Source of the DNA: Pseudooceanicola sp.
GTDB taxonomy: Bacteria; Pseudomonadota; Alphaproteobacteria; Rhodobacterales; Rhodobacteraceae
NCBI RefSeq assembly: GCF_029213205.1
Contig: NZ_JARGNH010000003.1
Span: 145,858-209,857 of the forward strand
DNA: 64,000 bases
Reading direction: 5' to 3'
Part shown: positions 43,496 through 55,500 of the stretch, one piece after another
Position numbering within the stretch: the stretch's first letter is position 1
How the letters are laid out: the number at the start of each line of letters is the position of its first letter
Made by a program: the position numbers and the translations under genes
Notes under the pieces: model-generated
Seen by the model: the letters and a program-made list of their open reading frames with translations, nothing else
What the model was told of the DNA's origin: nothing
The model's database searches: none

Positions 43496-44578
43496 TCATG
43501 CCTTGACCCTCCCGCCAAATCGCAGCCGGTAATTGGTCAGCACGTCGACCGCCAACAGAAAGAACAGCAGCATCCCCTGGAACACCTGAATCGCCGCGGC
43601 GGGCAGGCCCAGGGTGGATTGCGCGATCTCGCCGCCGATATAGGTCAGCGCCATCAGCAGCCCGGCCAGCAGAATGCCGACAGGATGCAGCCGCCCGAGA
43701 AAGGCGACGATGATCGCGGTAAAGCCATAACCGGCATTGAAATCGATGCTGACCTGCCCGGCAGGGCCCGAGACCTCGAACAGCCCCGCCAGCCCGGCCA
43801 GGGCACCGCCGACGCCAAGGCAGAACACCACCAGCCGTGCCGGAATCACACCGGCAAAGCGCGCCGCGCGCGGCGCCTCGCCGGTCAGCCGGATGTGAAA
43901 TCCCAGCAGGTGCCGGTTGAGCAGGATATAGCCGAATATCACCGCGATCAGCGCCGTCGCCACGCCCCAATGCATGCCGGTCCCGGCAAAGATCTCGGCG
44001 TTATGGGCACTGTCATATTGCTGCAAATTGCGGCTGCCGGGAAACCCGAATCCCTGCGGGTTCTTCAGCAATCCCAAGGACACCGAGGCCAAAAGCTGCT
44101 CGGCCACATAGACCAGCATCAGGCTGACCAGGATTTCGTTGGTGCCAAAGCGCACCTTCAACAGTGCCGGGATCATCGCCCAGAGGAAGCCACCCAGCGC
44201 CCCGCAGATCACCATCAGCGGAAAGATGAACCAGCCCTCCATCGGGTAAAACGCCAGCCCGCAGCCGGCGCCACAGATCGCCCCGATGATATATTGCCCC
44301 TCGGCGCCGATGTTCCAGATCCCGGCGCGAAACCCCAGGCTCAGCCCGGTGGCGATCAGGATCAGCGGTGCCGCCTTGACCAGCAATTGCGGGCGATAGA
44401 AAAACGCGTGCTCGCCGAGCAGCGGGTCATAGAAAATCGTCTGCAACGCCACCAGCGGGTCCTTGCCCAGCGCCGCGAACAGCAGCCCGCCGAACACCAG
44501 CGTCGCCAGCACCGCCAGCAGTGGCGTCGCCCAGGCCCAGCCGCGCGACGGCTGGCGTCGTTTTTCCAGCCTCAGCAT
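43496..44578 (-). CDS. BMP-type ABC transporter permease (YufP/NupP-like, purine operon)
   Basis: A 360-residue inner-membrane permease. GFRAGIWNIGAEGQYIIGAI near residues 83-102 is the hallmark, and NAGYGFTAIIVAFLGRLHPV lies near 280. Nine to ten helices are visible after a basic N terminus (EKRRQPSR). GGAGG lies 7 bases before ATG 44578. It follows the ATPase gene after 138 bases that hold a copy of the dispersed repeat. Confidence 0.92.
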   Translation of the reverse strand: MLRLEKRRQPSRGWAWATPLLAVLATLVFGGLLFAALGKDPLVALQTIFYDPLLGEHAFFYRPQLLVKAAPLILIATGLSLGFRAGIWNIGAEGQYIIGAICGAGCGLAFYPMEGWFIFPLMVICGALGGFLWAMIPALLKVRFGTNEILVSLMLVYVAEQLLASVSLGLLKNPQGFGFPGSRNLQQYDSAHNAEIFAGTGMHWGVATALIAVIFGYILLNRHLLGFHIRLTGEAPRAARFAGVIPARLVVFCLGVGGALAGLAGLFEVSGPAGQVSIDFNAGYGFTAIIVAFLGRLHPVGILLAGLLMALTYIGGEIAQSTLGLPAAAIQVFQGMLLFFLLAVDVLTNYRLRFGGRVKA

Positions 44579-44610
44579 GCGCCCGCCTCCAGATCAAACC
44601 GGACCCCCGG

Positions 44611-44647
44611 CTTCATCTTGCCAGAAATATTCCCGCCGGAGGCTCCG
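44611..44647 (+). repeat. Dispersed repeat, copy C
   Basis: CTTCATCTTGCC, AGAAATATTCCC, GCCGGAGGCTCC, inside the purine operon between the ATPase and permease genes. Confidence 0.75.
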
Positions 44648-44716
44648 ACCCGTGCCAGGGGCACCAAAGCCGGGCGTGCGTGCGCGCCCAAACCAAATCT
44701 CCTGAATTCACCGGCC

Positions 44717-46240
44717 CTAGACATGCGCCACCTCCATCCCGTGGGCGCCGCCCATCATCAGCCCGATCTGTTCGACCGACAGCCCCTTGGCGGGGACCAC
44801 CGTGCTCAACCGGCCTTCGTTCAGCGCCGCAAAGCGGTCCGAGACCTCCATCAATTCGTCCAGGTCCTGGCTGATCACGATCACCGCGGTGCCGCCCTCG
44901 GCCAGGTCAAGCAGCGCCTGGCGGATCACCGCAGCGGCGGCGGCGTCGACGCCCCAGGTCGGCTGATTGACCACCAGCACCCCGGGCCTCTGCATCACCT
45001 CGCGGCCAATGACGAATTTCTGCAAATTCCCCCCCGACAGCGACCGCGCCGCGTTTTCGGTGCCCGGGGTGCGCACATCGAACCTCTTGATGATCGCCTC
45101 GGCAAAGTCCCGCGCCTTGCCCCAGTATAGAAACCCGTGGCGTTCCAGCCCCTCGCGTTCGACCCCGGTCAGCAGCGCGTTCTCCGTCAGGCTCATATCC
45201 GGCGCCGCCGCGTGGCCCAGCCGTTCTTCGGGCGCGCTCAACAGCCCCATCCGGCGCCGCGCCGTCGGCCCCAGGTTGCCGATCTCGCGTCCGTCAAAGC
45301 TGACCATCTCCGCAGAACTGAGCATTTCGCCCGAGAGCGCCGCCAGCAGCTCGTCCTGGCCATTTCCGGCAACCCCGGCCAGGCCCAGCACTTCGCCGCC
45401 GCGCACCTCAAAATCGATATCTTTCAGCGATGTGCCGAATTGCGCCGGTGAGGCGATGTTCAGCCGGTTCACCGCCAGCCGCACCGGGCCGGGCAGCTTG
45501 CCTGCCCGTTCCGGCACATGCAGTTCGGCGCCGACCATCAGTTCGGCCATGTCTCGGGCGGTGGTGTCGCGCGGCACGCAGGTCGCCACCTTCTTGCCCA
45601 GCCGCAGGATCGTGGCCTCGTCGCAAAGCGTGCGGATTTCCTCAAGCTTATGGGAAATATATAGGATCGAGGTGCCCTCGGCGCTGAGCTTGCGCAGGGT
45701 GGCGAACAGAATCTCGACCTCCTGCGGGGTCAGCACCGAGGTTGGCTCGTCCATGATCAGCAGCTTGGGATCCTGCAACAGGCAGCGCACAATCTCGACC
45801 CGCTGACGCTCGCCCGCACTCAGATTGCCGACCAGGCGGTCAGGATCCAGCGGCAGGCCATATTGTTCGGACACCTCGCGGATCCGCTGTGCCAGGTCGC
45901 GCATCTTTGGCGGATCGGCCATGCCGAGCGCGATATTCTCGGCCACATTCAGCGCGTCAAACAGTGAGAAATGCTGAAACACCATCGCCACGCCCGAGGC
46001 CCGCGCCGCCTGCGGCTCCGCCGGGGCAAAGGGGGCGCCGTTCAGCACCATCTCGCCGCTGTCCGGTTTCACCAGCCCATAGATCATCTTGACCAGCGTC
46101 GATTTCCCGGCACCGTTCTCGCCCAAGAGCGCGTGCACCTCGCCGCGCAGGATATCAAGGGAGACGCCGTCATTGGCGACCACGCCGGGATAGGCTTTGG
46201 TCAGCCCCCGGATCGAAAGCAATATGTCTGTCTCGGTCAC
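44717..46240 (-). CDS. BMP-type ABC transporter double ATP-binding protein (purine operon)
   Basis: A 507-residue ATPase with two fused nucleotide-binding domains. Domain 1 has Walker [10 protein letters not shown], signature LSAGERQRVEI and Walker B LLIMDEPTSVLTP. Domain 2 has GVAGNGQDEL, signature LSGGNLQKFVIGRE and a degenerate Walker B region VVNQPTWGVD, as in nucleoside importers. The start is a GTG at 46240 (VTETDILLSIRG) after AAGGACAGG. It overlaps the xdhC stop as GTGA, so the transporter is translationally coupled to xanthine dehydrogenase maturation. Confidence 0.92.
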   Translation of the reverse strand: MTETDILLSIRGLTKAYPGVVANDGVSLDILRGEVHALLGENGAGKSTLVKMIYGLVKPDSGEMVLNGAPFAPAEPQAARASGVAMVFQHFSLFDALNVAENIALGMADPPKMRDLAQRIREVSEQYGLPLDPDRLVGNLSAGERQRVEIVRCLLQDPKLLIMDEPTSVLTPQEVEILFATLRKLSAEGTSILYISHKLEEIRTLCDEATILRLGKKVATCVPRDTTARDMAELMVGAELHVPERAGKLPGPVRLAVNRLNIASPAQFGTSLKDIDFEVRGGEVLGLAGVAGNGQDELLAALSGEMLSSAEMVSFDGREIGNLGPTARRRMGLLSAPEERLGHAAAPDMSLTENALLTGVEREGLERHGFLYWGKARDFAEAIIKRFDVRTPGTENAARSLSGGNLQKFVIGREVMQRPGVLVVNQPTWGVDAAAAAVIRQALLDLAEGGTAVIVISQDLDELMEVSDRFAALNEGRLSTVVPAKGLSVEQIGLMMGGAHGMEVAHV

Positions 46241-47175
46241 GCGGTCCTGTCCTTTCGGATATCCTGCTGCGCCACATTCATCAATAAGGCCGCAGCCACC
46301 CCGACGGCAATCGCCTGGGGATGTTTGCCGAGGCGTTTGTCGCCGATCGGGCACTGGATGCGGGAAATATGCGCATCCGCATGGCCCGCTGCTGTCAGCC
46401 GTTTGCGGAACCGCGCCCATTTGGTCTTCGATCCGATCAGCCCGGCCCAGCCAAAGCCGCGGCGCAGCAGCGCGTCGCAGATCGCCAGATCCAGCGCATG
46501 GGCATAGGTCAGCACCAGATGCGCCGCGTCCGGCGGCGCATGTGCCGCCAGCACCGCCGGATCGGCAGCCGGGATCGTCTCGACTCCCGCCGGGATATCC
46601 TCGGGAAATCGCTCAGGCGTGGTGTCGATCCAGGTGATCGCCAGGCCGGGCAGGGGCGCCATCACCGCAACCAGGGCGCGGCCGACATGACCGGCGCCCC
46701 AGATCCACAGCGCCCGCCGCGGTGGCGCCACGGATTCCAGCAGCCAGCCGCCCTCCAGCAGGGTCTCGACATCCGCGCCGCTGCCCCGGGCTGCTGCCAT
46801 ACGGCGCCGGATACCGAGCGGCATGTCACCGGGTTCTGCCGCGACCGGGCGCGCATAGGCGCCTTCCGGCAACGCCGCCAGTGTCGCGGCGTCGATGGGC
46901 TCATAGACCAGCGCCACTGAGCCGCCGCAGCATTGCCCGAGGTCGGGGCCAAGCGCGCTCCAGATCGTCATCGGGCCGTCCAGTTCCTGCGCCCGTCCGA
47001 TCGCCTCATATTCCAACGCGCCGCCGCCGATGGTGCCGCTGGCGCCGCCGGGCCCGACGATCATCGCCGCGCCGACCTCGCGCGGCGCCGAGCCGCGCAC
47101 CGCTGCCACCACCACCCGGACGACCCGGCCTTCGGCCGCCACGATGCGGCGCAGTTGCTCGAGCTCAATCGCCAT
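46237..47175 (-). CDS. xdhC: Xanthine dehydrogenase accessory protein XdhC
   Basis: A 312-residue maturation factor that binds molybdenum cofactor and promotes its sulfuration and insertion into XdhB. The N-terminal XdhC/CoxI domain has VAAVRGSAPREVGAAMIV and GTIGGGALEYEAI. The C-terminal Rossmann domain has IWGAGHVGRALVAVM and GLIGSKTKWARFRKRL. It overlaps xdhB by 11 bases at its start and the ATPase gene at its end. The presence of all three xdh parts implies an active enzyme. Confidence 0.94.
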   Translation of the reverse strand: MAIELEQLRRIVAAEGRVVRVVVAAVRGSAPREVGAAMIVGPGGASGTIGGGALEYEAIGRAQELDGPMTIWSALGPDLGQCCGGSVALVYEPIDAATLAALPEGAYARPVAAEPGDMPLGIRRRMAAARGSGADVETLLEGGWLLESVAPPRRALWIWGAGHVGRALVAVMAPLPGLAITWIDTTPERFPEDIPAGVETIPAADPAVLAAHAPPDAAHLVLTYAHALDLAICDALLRRGFGWAGLIGSKTKWARFRKRLTAAGHADAHISRIQCPIGDKRLGKHPQAIAVGVAAALLMNVAQQDIRKDRTA

Positions 47176-49545
47176 CGCGCACCCGTGTCACCGCCGCCAA
47201 TATCGCCTCGGGCGTCGCCGGGGCATCCAATGCCGGATAGGCGGTCCCGCAGGCGGCCACCGCATCGCTCAGCGCCAGAAAGGCGGAAATGCCCAGCATC
47301 AACGGCGGCTCACCCACCGCTTTTGAGCGCTGTACCGTCTCTTCACGGTTCGGGGCATCCCAGAGGCTGACCCGGAAAATATCCGGCCGGTCGCCGCAAG
47401 CCGGAATCTTGTAGGTCGAGGGCGCATGGGTGCGCAGCCGCCCGTTATCGTCCCAGATCAGCTCCTCGGTGGTCAGCCAGCCGGCGCCCTGGACATAGCC
47501 GCCCTCGATCTGGCCGATATCCAGCGCCGGATTCAGGCTGGTGCCGGCGTCATGCAGAATGTCGGCGCGCAGAATCCGGTATTCGCCGGTGAGCGTGTCG
47601 ATCACCACCTCGCTGATCGCCGCGCCATAGGCAAAATAGAAAAACGGCCGCCCCTTGCCGGCGATCCGGTCCCAGGCCACTTTCGGGGTCTTGTAGAATC
47701 CGGAGGCCGACAGGCTGACCCGGTTCTCATAGGCCAGCTTGGCGGCTTCGGCAAAGCTCAGGGTCGTCGCTCCGGCCCGGACTTCGTCGGCCTCGAAGGC
47801 CACCGCGCTCGCCGGGCATTGATGCAGGGCGCCGATGATTTCGGCCATCCGATCGCGAATGGTTTCACAGGCCACCTGCACCGCCATCCCGTTCAGATCG
47901 GCGCCGCTCGACGCGGCGGTGGCCGAGGTGTTGGGCACCTTGGCGGTATCGGTCGCGGTGATCCGCACCCCGCCGGGGTCGATCCCGAACACCCGCGCCG
48001 CCACCTGCTGCACCTTGCGGTTCAGCCCCTGGCCCATTTCGGTGCCGCCGTGGTTCATCGCGACCGAGCCGTCCTGATAGACATGCACCAGCGCCCCGGC
48101 CTGGTTCAGATGGGTCAGGGTAAAGGAAATCCCGAATTTCACCGGCGTCAGTGCGATGCCCTTCTTCAGGATCGGCTGGCTTTCATTCCAGGCCGCGACC
48201 GCCGCCCGGCGGGCCAGATAGTCGCTCTCCGCCACCAGCGTCTCGGTCATCGCGTTGAGGATGAAATCCTCAACTTCCATACCATAGGGTGTGGTCTGAA
48301 TGCCGCCATCAGCGTCCGGCTTCATCTTGCCGGAAATATTCTCGGGGGGGCTCGGGCGGATGCCCGAGTGGGGGGCAGACAGCCCCCCGCCAGCGCCGAT
48401 GTCATCGGCATCGGCATAATAATTCAGCCGCCGCACCGCCAGCGGGTCCAGGCCCAGATGATGAGCGATGTGATCCAGCACCCGCTCGATCCCGATCATC
48501 CCCTGCGGGCCGCCAAAACCGCGAAAGGCGGTGGCGCTCTGGGTGTTGGTCTTCAGACGGTGACTCTCGATCCGGCAGGCGGGCAACAGATAGGCATTGT
48601 CGGCATGCAGCATCGCCCGATCCGCCACCGGCAGTGACAGATCCTGGGCCCAGCCGCAGCGCGCATACTGCACGAAGTCGACCCCGCTGATGCGGCCATC
48701 ACCGTCGAACCCGACCCGGTAATCGATCCGGAAATCATGCCGCTTGCCGGTCACCATCATGTCGTCGTCGCGGTCATAACGCATCCGGCAGACCTGGCCG
48801 GTGGCCCGTGCCGCCAGCGCGCAGGCGACGGCCAGCGCATTGCCCTGGCTTTCCTTGCCGCCAAAGCCGCCGCCCATCCGGCGCATTTCCACCCGCACAT
48901 CATGCATCGGACGGCCCAGCGCCTCGGCCACCTTGTGCTGGATCTCGGTCGGGTGCTGGGTCGAGGAATGGATCAGCATCTGCCCGGCTTCCTGCGGCAC
49001 CGCCATCGCCGCCTGGCCTTCCAGGTAGAAATGCTCCTGGCCGCCGATCTCGAACCGGCCCTCCAGCACCTGCTCGGCCCCGGCAATCGCCGCTGCCGCA
49101 TCGCCCTTTTCGTAGATCCGCGGCCCCTCTTCAAAGTGGCTATCGGCGGCCAGCGCCTGATCTATGCTGAGGATCGGCTCCGCTGCGGCGATCTCGATCC
49201 GGCCCAGCCTTGCGGCGGCGCGGGCGGCCAGATGCGAGCGGGCGATCACCAGAAAGATCGGCTGCCCGAGATAATGTACCTCGGCATCGGTCAGCAGCGG
49301 CTCGTCATGGACCGAGGGCGAGACATCGTTGGCAAAGGGCAGATCGGCGGCGGTGATCACCGCGACCACGCCGGGGGCGGCGCGCACCGGCTCCAGATCC
49401 ATCGCGGTGATGGTGCCGCGCGCCATCTGGCTCAGCCCAAAGGCCAGGTGCAGCGCCCCGGCGGGCGCCTGCAGATCATCGACATAATTGGCGGTACCGG
49501 TGACATGCAGCGTAGCGCTGTCATGCGGCAGCGGGCGGGGGGCAG

Positions 49546-49549
<4 letters not shown>
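47165..49549 (-). CDS. xdhB: Xanthine dehydrogenase molybdenum-binding subunit, with an in-frame repeat insertion
   Basis: A 794-residue subunit that oxidises hypoxanthine to xanthine and urate. It starts with DSATLHVTGTANYVDD. QEHFYLEGQAA and RRMGGGFGGKES lie mid-chain, AFRGFGGPQGM near 350, and KAVGEPPLMLG carries the catalytic Glu. The known Rhodobacter capsulatus subunit is 777 residues. Here residues about 386-412 (GGGLSAPHSGIRPSPPEN, then ISGKMKP) are encoded by a copy of the dispersed intergenic repeat, without breaking the frame. The insertion lies before TTPYGMEVEDFI, in a surface-loop-like position. ATGA overlap with xdhA. Confidence 0.94.
48320..48388 (+). repeat. Dispersed repeat, copy D, inside xdhB
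   Basis: CTTCATCTTGCC, GGAAATATTCTC, a hairpin CTCGGGC-ggat-GCCCGAG (48351-48368) and an outer pair GGGGGGC / GCCCCCC. The layout equals copy B at 38164, but the inner stem has a different sequence that still pairs. Confidence 0.8.
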
Positions 49550-50934
<1,385 letters not shown>

Positions 50935-50986
50935 AATAGGCACCGCCGCTGTCTGTTCCCTGAACGGTCCCGCCCGATGCGGCGTA

Positions 50987-51020
50987 AAGCGGAAGCCTTA
51001 CCACAGTGAAGCCTCCGCTT
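50987..51020 (-). terminator. Possible attenuator between the MFS gene and xdhA
   Basis: A 10-bp stem AAGCGGAAGC / GCCTCCGCTT with one G-U pair (50987-50996, 51011-51020). On the minus strand it is followed by TTTA. It may reduce read-through from the MFS gene into xdhA. Confidence 0.4.
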
Positions 51021-51047
51021 GCCCGCAACGCAAGAAATTTGAAGCGT

Positions 51048-52334
51048 TTAGGTGCCCAAAGCCGGTCTTGGGGTCCTGCGCACCGACAAAATTGCCATCG
51101 CAGCAAGCAGACACAGCAAACCGGCGGTCTGAAGCGCGGGCATATAGGTGCCGGTTGCGGTGCGGATCGCGCCCGCACCCCAAGTGGCGGTCGCCGCGCC
51201 CAGCTGATGCCCGGCAAAGACCCAGCCGAACACCATGCCCGCCTGCTCGGGTCCGAACCGCTGGGCCGCCAGTTTCACCGTTGGCGGCACCGTGGCGATC
51301 CAGTCGAGGCCATAGAAGATCGCGAATATTCCCAGGCCGATGGGCAGAAACCCGGAGTAGCTGAGAAACACCAGCGACAGCCCGCGCAGCCCGTAATACC
51401 AGAACAGCAACCAGCGGCTATCGAACTTGTCCGACAGCCAGCCCGACCCGATGGTGCCGATAAAGTCGAACACGCCGATCAGCGCCAGAATGCTGGCTGC
51501 CGCCACTGGCAACAGCCCGAAATCGCCGCAGATCGACACCCAGTGGGTCTGAATCAGCCCGTTGGTCGACATGCCGCAGATAAAGAAGGTGCCGAACAGC
51601 GCCCAGAAAGTGCCCGTGCGCGACGCCGCGCGCAGCACCACAAAGGGGGCCGCGATCAGTGGCATCAGCCCTTTGGCCATCTGTGCGGGTGGCTTCACCT
51701 CGGTTTCGCCAAAGGCGGCAAGGCCAAGGTCCGAGGGGTGATCGTGCATCAACAACGCCACCAGGACAAAGGCGGCGGAGATCGCCAGCATGGTGCCGAC
51801 CAGCGCCATGCGCCAGCCATATGCCTCGGATATCGCGGCCAGGGCGGGCAGGAAAATCAGCTGTCCGGTGGCGTTCGCCGCCGTCAGCACACCGACAACC
51901 AGCCCGCGCCGCGCACCGAACCAGCGGGTGGCCACCGTGGCGCCCATCACCAGCGCCGTCATGCCGGTGCCAGTTCCCGCGACAACGCCCCACCACAGCA
52001 TCAGATGCCAGGCTTCGGTCATGAAGATCGAGCCGCAGACCCCGATGGTGATCATCGTTGTCGCCGTCATCGCCACCGCCCGCACCCCGAACCGCGCCAT
52101 CAGCGCTGCCGCAAAGGGCGCGACCAGCCCGAACAGCCCCAGCCGCAGCGCCATCGCACTCGAGATCGTTTCGGTCGACCAGCCAAACTCTGCGCGCAGG
52201 GGCGGGATCATGATGCCTGCCGCACCCATTCCACCCGCGGTCGATAACGTGGTCAGAAAGGTCACTGCGACCACGACCCAGCCATAATGCCAGCCCCGGC
52301 GCGCCATCCGCTCCGCAATCCAGTTCGATATCAT
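51048..52334 (-). CDS. MFS transporter at the head of the purine operon
   Basis: A 428-residue transporter with twelve predicted helices. WHYGWVVVAVTFLTTLSTAG at the first helix and GWSTETISSAMALRLGLFGL after it resemble the monocarboxylate/oxalate-type branch of the superfamily. RFGVR and RRGLVVGV mark the loops. Substrate is unknown; the downstream xdhABC and ABC genes make a purine, urate or degradation product plausible. AAGGGAC precedes ATG 52334 (MISNWIAERMARRGWHYG). The gap to xdhA is 113 bases. Confidence 0.85.
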   Translation of the reverse strand: MISNWIAERMARRGWHYGWVVVAVTFLTTLSTAGGMGAAGIMIPPLRAEFGWSTETISSAMALRLGLFGLVAPFAAALMARFGVRAVAMTATTMITIGVCGSIFMTEAWHLMLWWGVVAGTGTGMTALVMGATVATRWFGARRGLVVGVLTAANATGQLIFLPALAAISEAYGWRMALVGTMLAISAAFVLVALLMHDHPSDLGLAAFGETEVKPPAQMAKGLMPLIAAPFVVLRAASRTGTFWALFGTFFICGMSTNGLIQTHWVSICGDFGLLPVAAASILALIGVFDFIGTIGSGWLSDKFDSRWLLFWYYGLRGLSLVFLSYSGFLPIGLGIFAIFYGLDWIATVPPTVKLAAQRFGPEQAGMVFGWVFAGHQLGAATATWGAGAIRTATGTYMPALQTAGLLCLLAAMAILSVRRTPRPALGT

Positions 52335-52544
52335 TGCTGTCCCTTTTCGCGGCCCTTTGGCCTGTCTTGATCTGGGCATATATCTGCATCTGCAAAAATT
52401 AAAGCGTGTTCAGCAACCCTTTCAGAGCTCGCATTTCGCCGTCTGCCGGATTCTCGCCGGTTTCATCCTGCACCGCGCGCCGACCTGCCGGGATCGACGA
52501 CGATTGCAGTTTTGCCCCGCGCCAAGCCACGCTAATCTCACCCA

Positions 52545-55500
52545 ATGAACAGCCAACCCCGATTCATCCACCTCCGCACCCATACCGAATATTCGCTTCT
52601 CGAAGGCGCGCTGCGGCTGAAGAAGCTGCCGGAGATGTGCGACCGGATGGGGATGCCGGCGGTGGCGGTCACCGACACCAATTCGATGTTCTGTGCGCTG
52701 GAATTCTCGGTCACCGCAGCGGCAGCGGGGATTCAGCCGATCCTTGGCTGTCAGGTCGATCTGGCCTATCTGCCGGTCGAACCGGGTCAGCAGGCCAAGC
52801 CACCGGCGCCGCTGGTGCTGCTGGCGCAGAACGCCGCTGGCTATGCCAATCTGATGCGGCTGTCCTCTTGCCTCTACATCGACCATCGCGGCGAGCTGCC
52901 GCATGTGACGCTGGACGAGCTGTCCGCCCATGGTGCAGGGCTGATCTGTCTCAGCGGTGGGCCGGACGGGCCGGTGGGTCGGCTGCTGCGCGCCGGTCAA
53001 CGCGGCGCCGCCGAGGCGCTGATGCAGCGGCTCAAGGCGATCTTCGACGACCGGCTCTATGTCGAGTTGCAGCGCCATCCGGGCGAGGGTGGCCTGCCCG
53101 AGGCCGAGCGGCTGACCGAACGCGGCCATGTCGAAATGGCCTATGCGATGGATCTGCCGCTGGTCGCCACCAATGACGTCTATTTCCCCAAGGAATCGAT
53201 GTATGAGGCGCATGATGCGCTGCTCTGCATTGCCGAGGGCGCCTATGTCGATCAGCAGGAGCCGCGTCGCCGCCTGACCCCGCAGCATTATTTCAAATCC
53301 CCCAGCGAGATGGTGACCCTGTTTGCCGACCTGCCGGAAGCGACTGAAAACACCGTTGAAATCGCCCGGCGCTGCGCTGTCGCGGCTGAGCGGCGCGATC
53401 CGATCCTGCCGAAATTCGCCGATGACGAGATCGACGAGCTGCGCCGTCAGGCCAAGCTGGGGCTGGCTGACCGGCTGGCGGTGATCCCGCATGCCACCTC
53501 GGTCGAAGAGTATGAGAAACGGCTGGAGTTCGAGCTTGGCATCATCGAGGGCATGGGTTTTCCCGGCTATTTTCTGATCGTTGCGGATTTCATCAAATGG
53601 GCCAAGGATCACAGTATTCCGGTCGGACCGGGCCGGGGCTCCGGCGCCGGGTCTCTGGTGGCCTATGCGCTGACCATCACCGACCTTGACCCGTTGCGCT
53701 ACAACCTGCTGTTCGAACGGTTCCTCAACCCGGAGCGGGTTTCGATGCCCGATTTCGACATCGATTTTTGCATGGACCGGCGCGAGGAGGTGATCCGTTA
53801 CGTCCAACAGAAATACGGCCGTGACAAGGTCGGCCAGATCATCACCTTTGGTGCCCTGCTGTCCAAGGCGGCGGTGCGCGACATCGGGCGGGTGTTGCAA
53901 ATGCCCTATGGCCAGGTCGATCGCCTGTCCAAGATGATCCCGGTCGAAGGGGTCAAGCCGGTCAGCATCGAACAGGCGCTGGCGCAGGAAGAACGGCTGC
54001 GCGACGAGGCCAAGAGCGAAGAGGTGGTCAAACGGCTGCTCGACTACGGCATGCAGGTCGAGGGGCTGTTGCGCAACGCGTCGACCCACGCTGCCGGGGT
54101 GGTGATCGGGGATCGCCGGCTCGATCAACTGGTGCCGCTTTATCAGGACCCGCGTTCCGACATGCCCGCGACCCAGTTCAACATGAAATGGGTCGAACAG
54201 GCCGGGCTGGTGAAATTCGACTTTCTCGGGTTGAAAACCCTGACGGTGATCCAGAACGCGATTGACCAGATTCACGCTTCGGGCCGCCCCCTGCATGTGG
54301 CCGCCGATGGCACCCGGCTCTACGAGCCCGCCGAGGGCGCCGAGAACCAGATCAACGCGATCCCGCTGGACGATCAGAAATCTTATGAGCTTTACGCCGC
54401 CGCCAAGACGGTCGCGGTGTTCCAGGTGGAAAGCTCAGGCATGATGGATGCGCTGAAACGGATGAAGCCGACCTGCATCGAGGATATCGTTGCCCTGGTC
54501 GCGCTCTACCGTCCGGGCCCGATGGAGAACATCCCGACCTATTGCGAGGTCAAGAACGGCCTCAAGAAACTGGAAAGCATCCACCCGTTGATTGACCATA
54601 TCCTTGAGGAAACTCAAGGGATTATCGTCTATCAGGAACAGGTGATGCAGATCGCCCAGGTGATGGCGGGTTACAGTCTTGGCGGCGCCGATCTGCTGCG
54701 CCGGGCGATGGGTAAGAAGATCGCCGAGGAGATGGCCAAGGAACGCCCGAAATTCGAAAAAGGCGCGATGGAGAACGGCGTCGATCAGGCCAAGGCGTCT
54801 GAGGTTTTCGATCTTCTGGAAAAATTCGCCAATTACGGGTTCAACAAATCCCACGCCGCCGCCTATGCGGTGGTCAGCTATCAGACCGCCTGGCTCAAGG
54901 CCAATCATCCGGTGGAATTCATGGCCGGGGTGATGAATTGCGATATCCACCTCACTGACAAGCTGGGCGGCTATTTCGAAGAGGTGAAAAAGGCGCTGGC
55001 GCTGCCCTGGGTGCCGCCCTGCGTCAATCGCTCGGCCGCGACGTTCACGGTGGTCGACGGCGCGCTGGTCTATGCGCTGGGCGCGCTGAAAAACGTCGGG
55101 GTCGAGGCGATGCGGCTGCTGGTCGAGGGCCGGATGGTGGACGGGGTCGACAAGCCCTTTGTCAACCTGTTCGACGTCGCCCGCCGGGTTGAACTGAAGC
55201 GTATCGGCAAGCGCCCGCTGGAAATGCTGGCCCGGGCCGGGGCCTTTGATGTGCTCGATCCAAACCGGCGGCGGGTGTTTGACAGCCTCGATGCGCTGAC
55301 TGGCTATTCGGCGGCGATCTGGGAACAAAAGACCTCGAACCAGGTGTCGCTGTTTGGCGAGGCGGGCGATGATCTGCCGGAACCACGGCTGTCGCCGGTC
55401 GATGACTGGCTGCCCTCCGAACGGCTGGCGCAGGAATTCCAGGCGGTCGGATTCTATCTCTCCGGCCATCCGCTCGACGATTACATGGGCGCGCTGAAAC

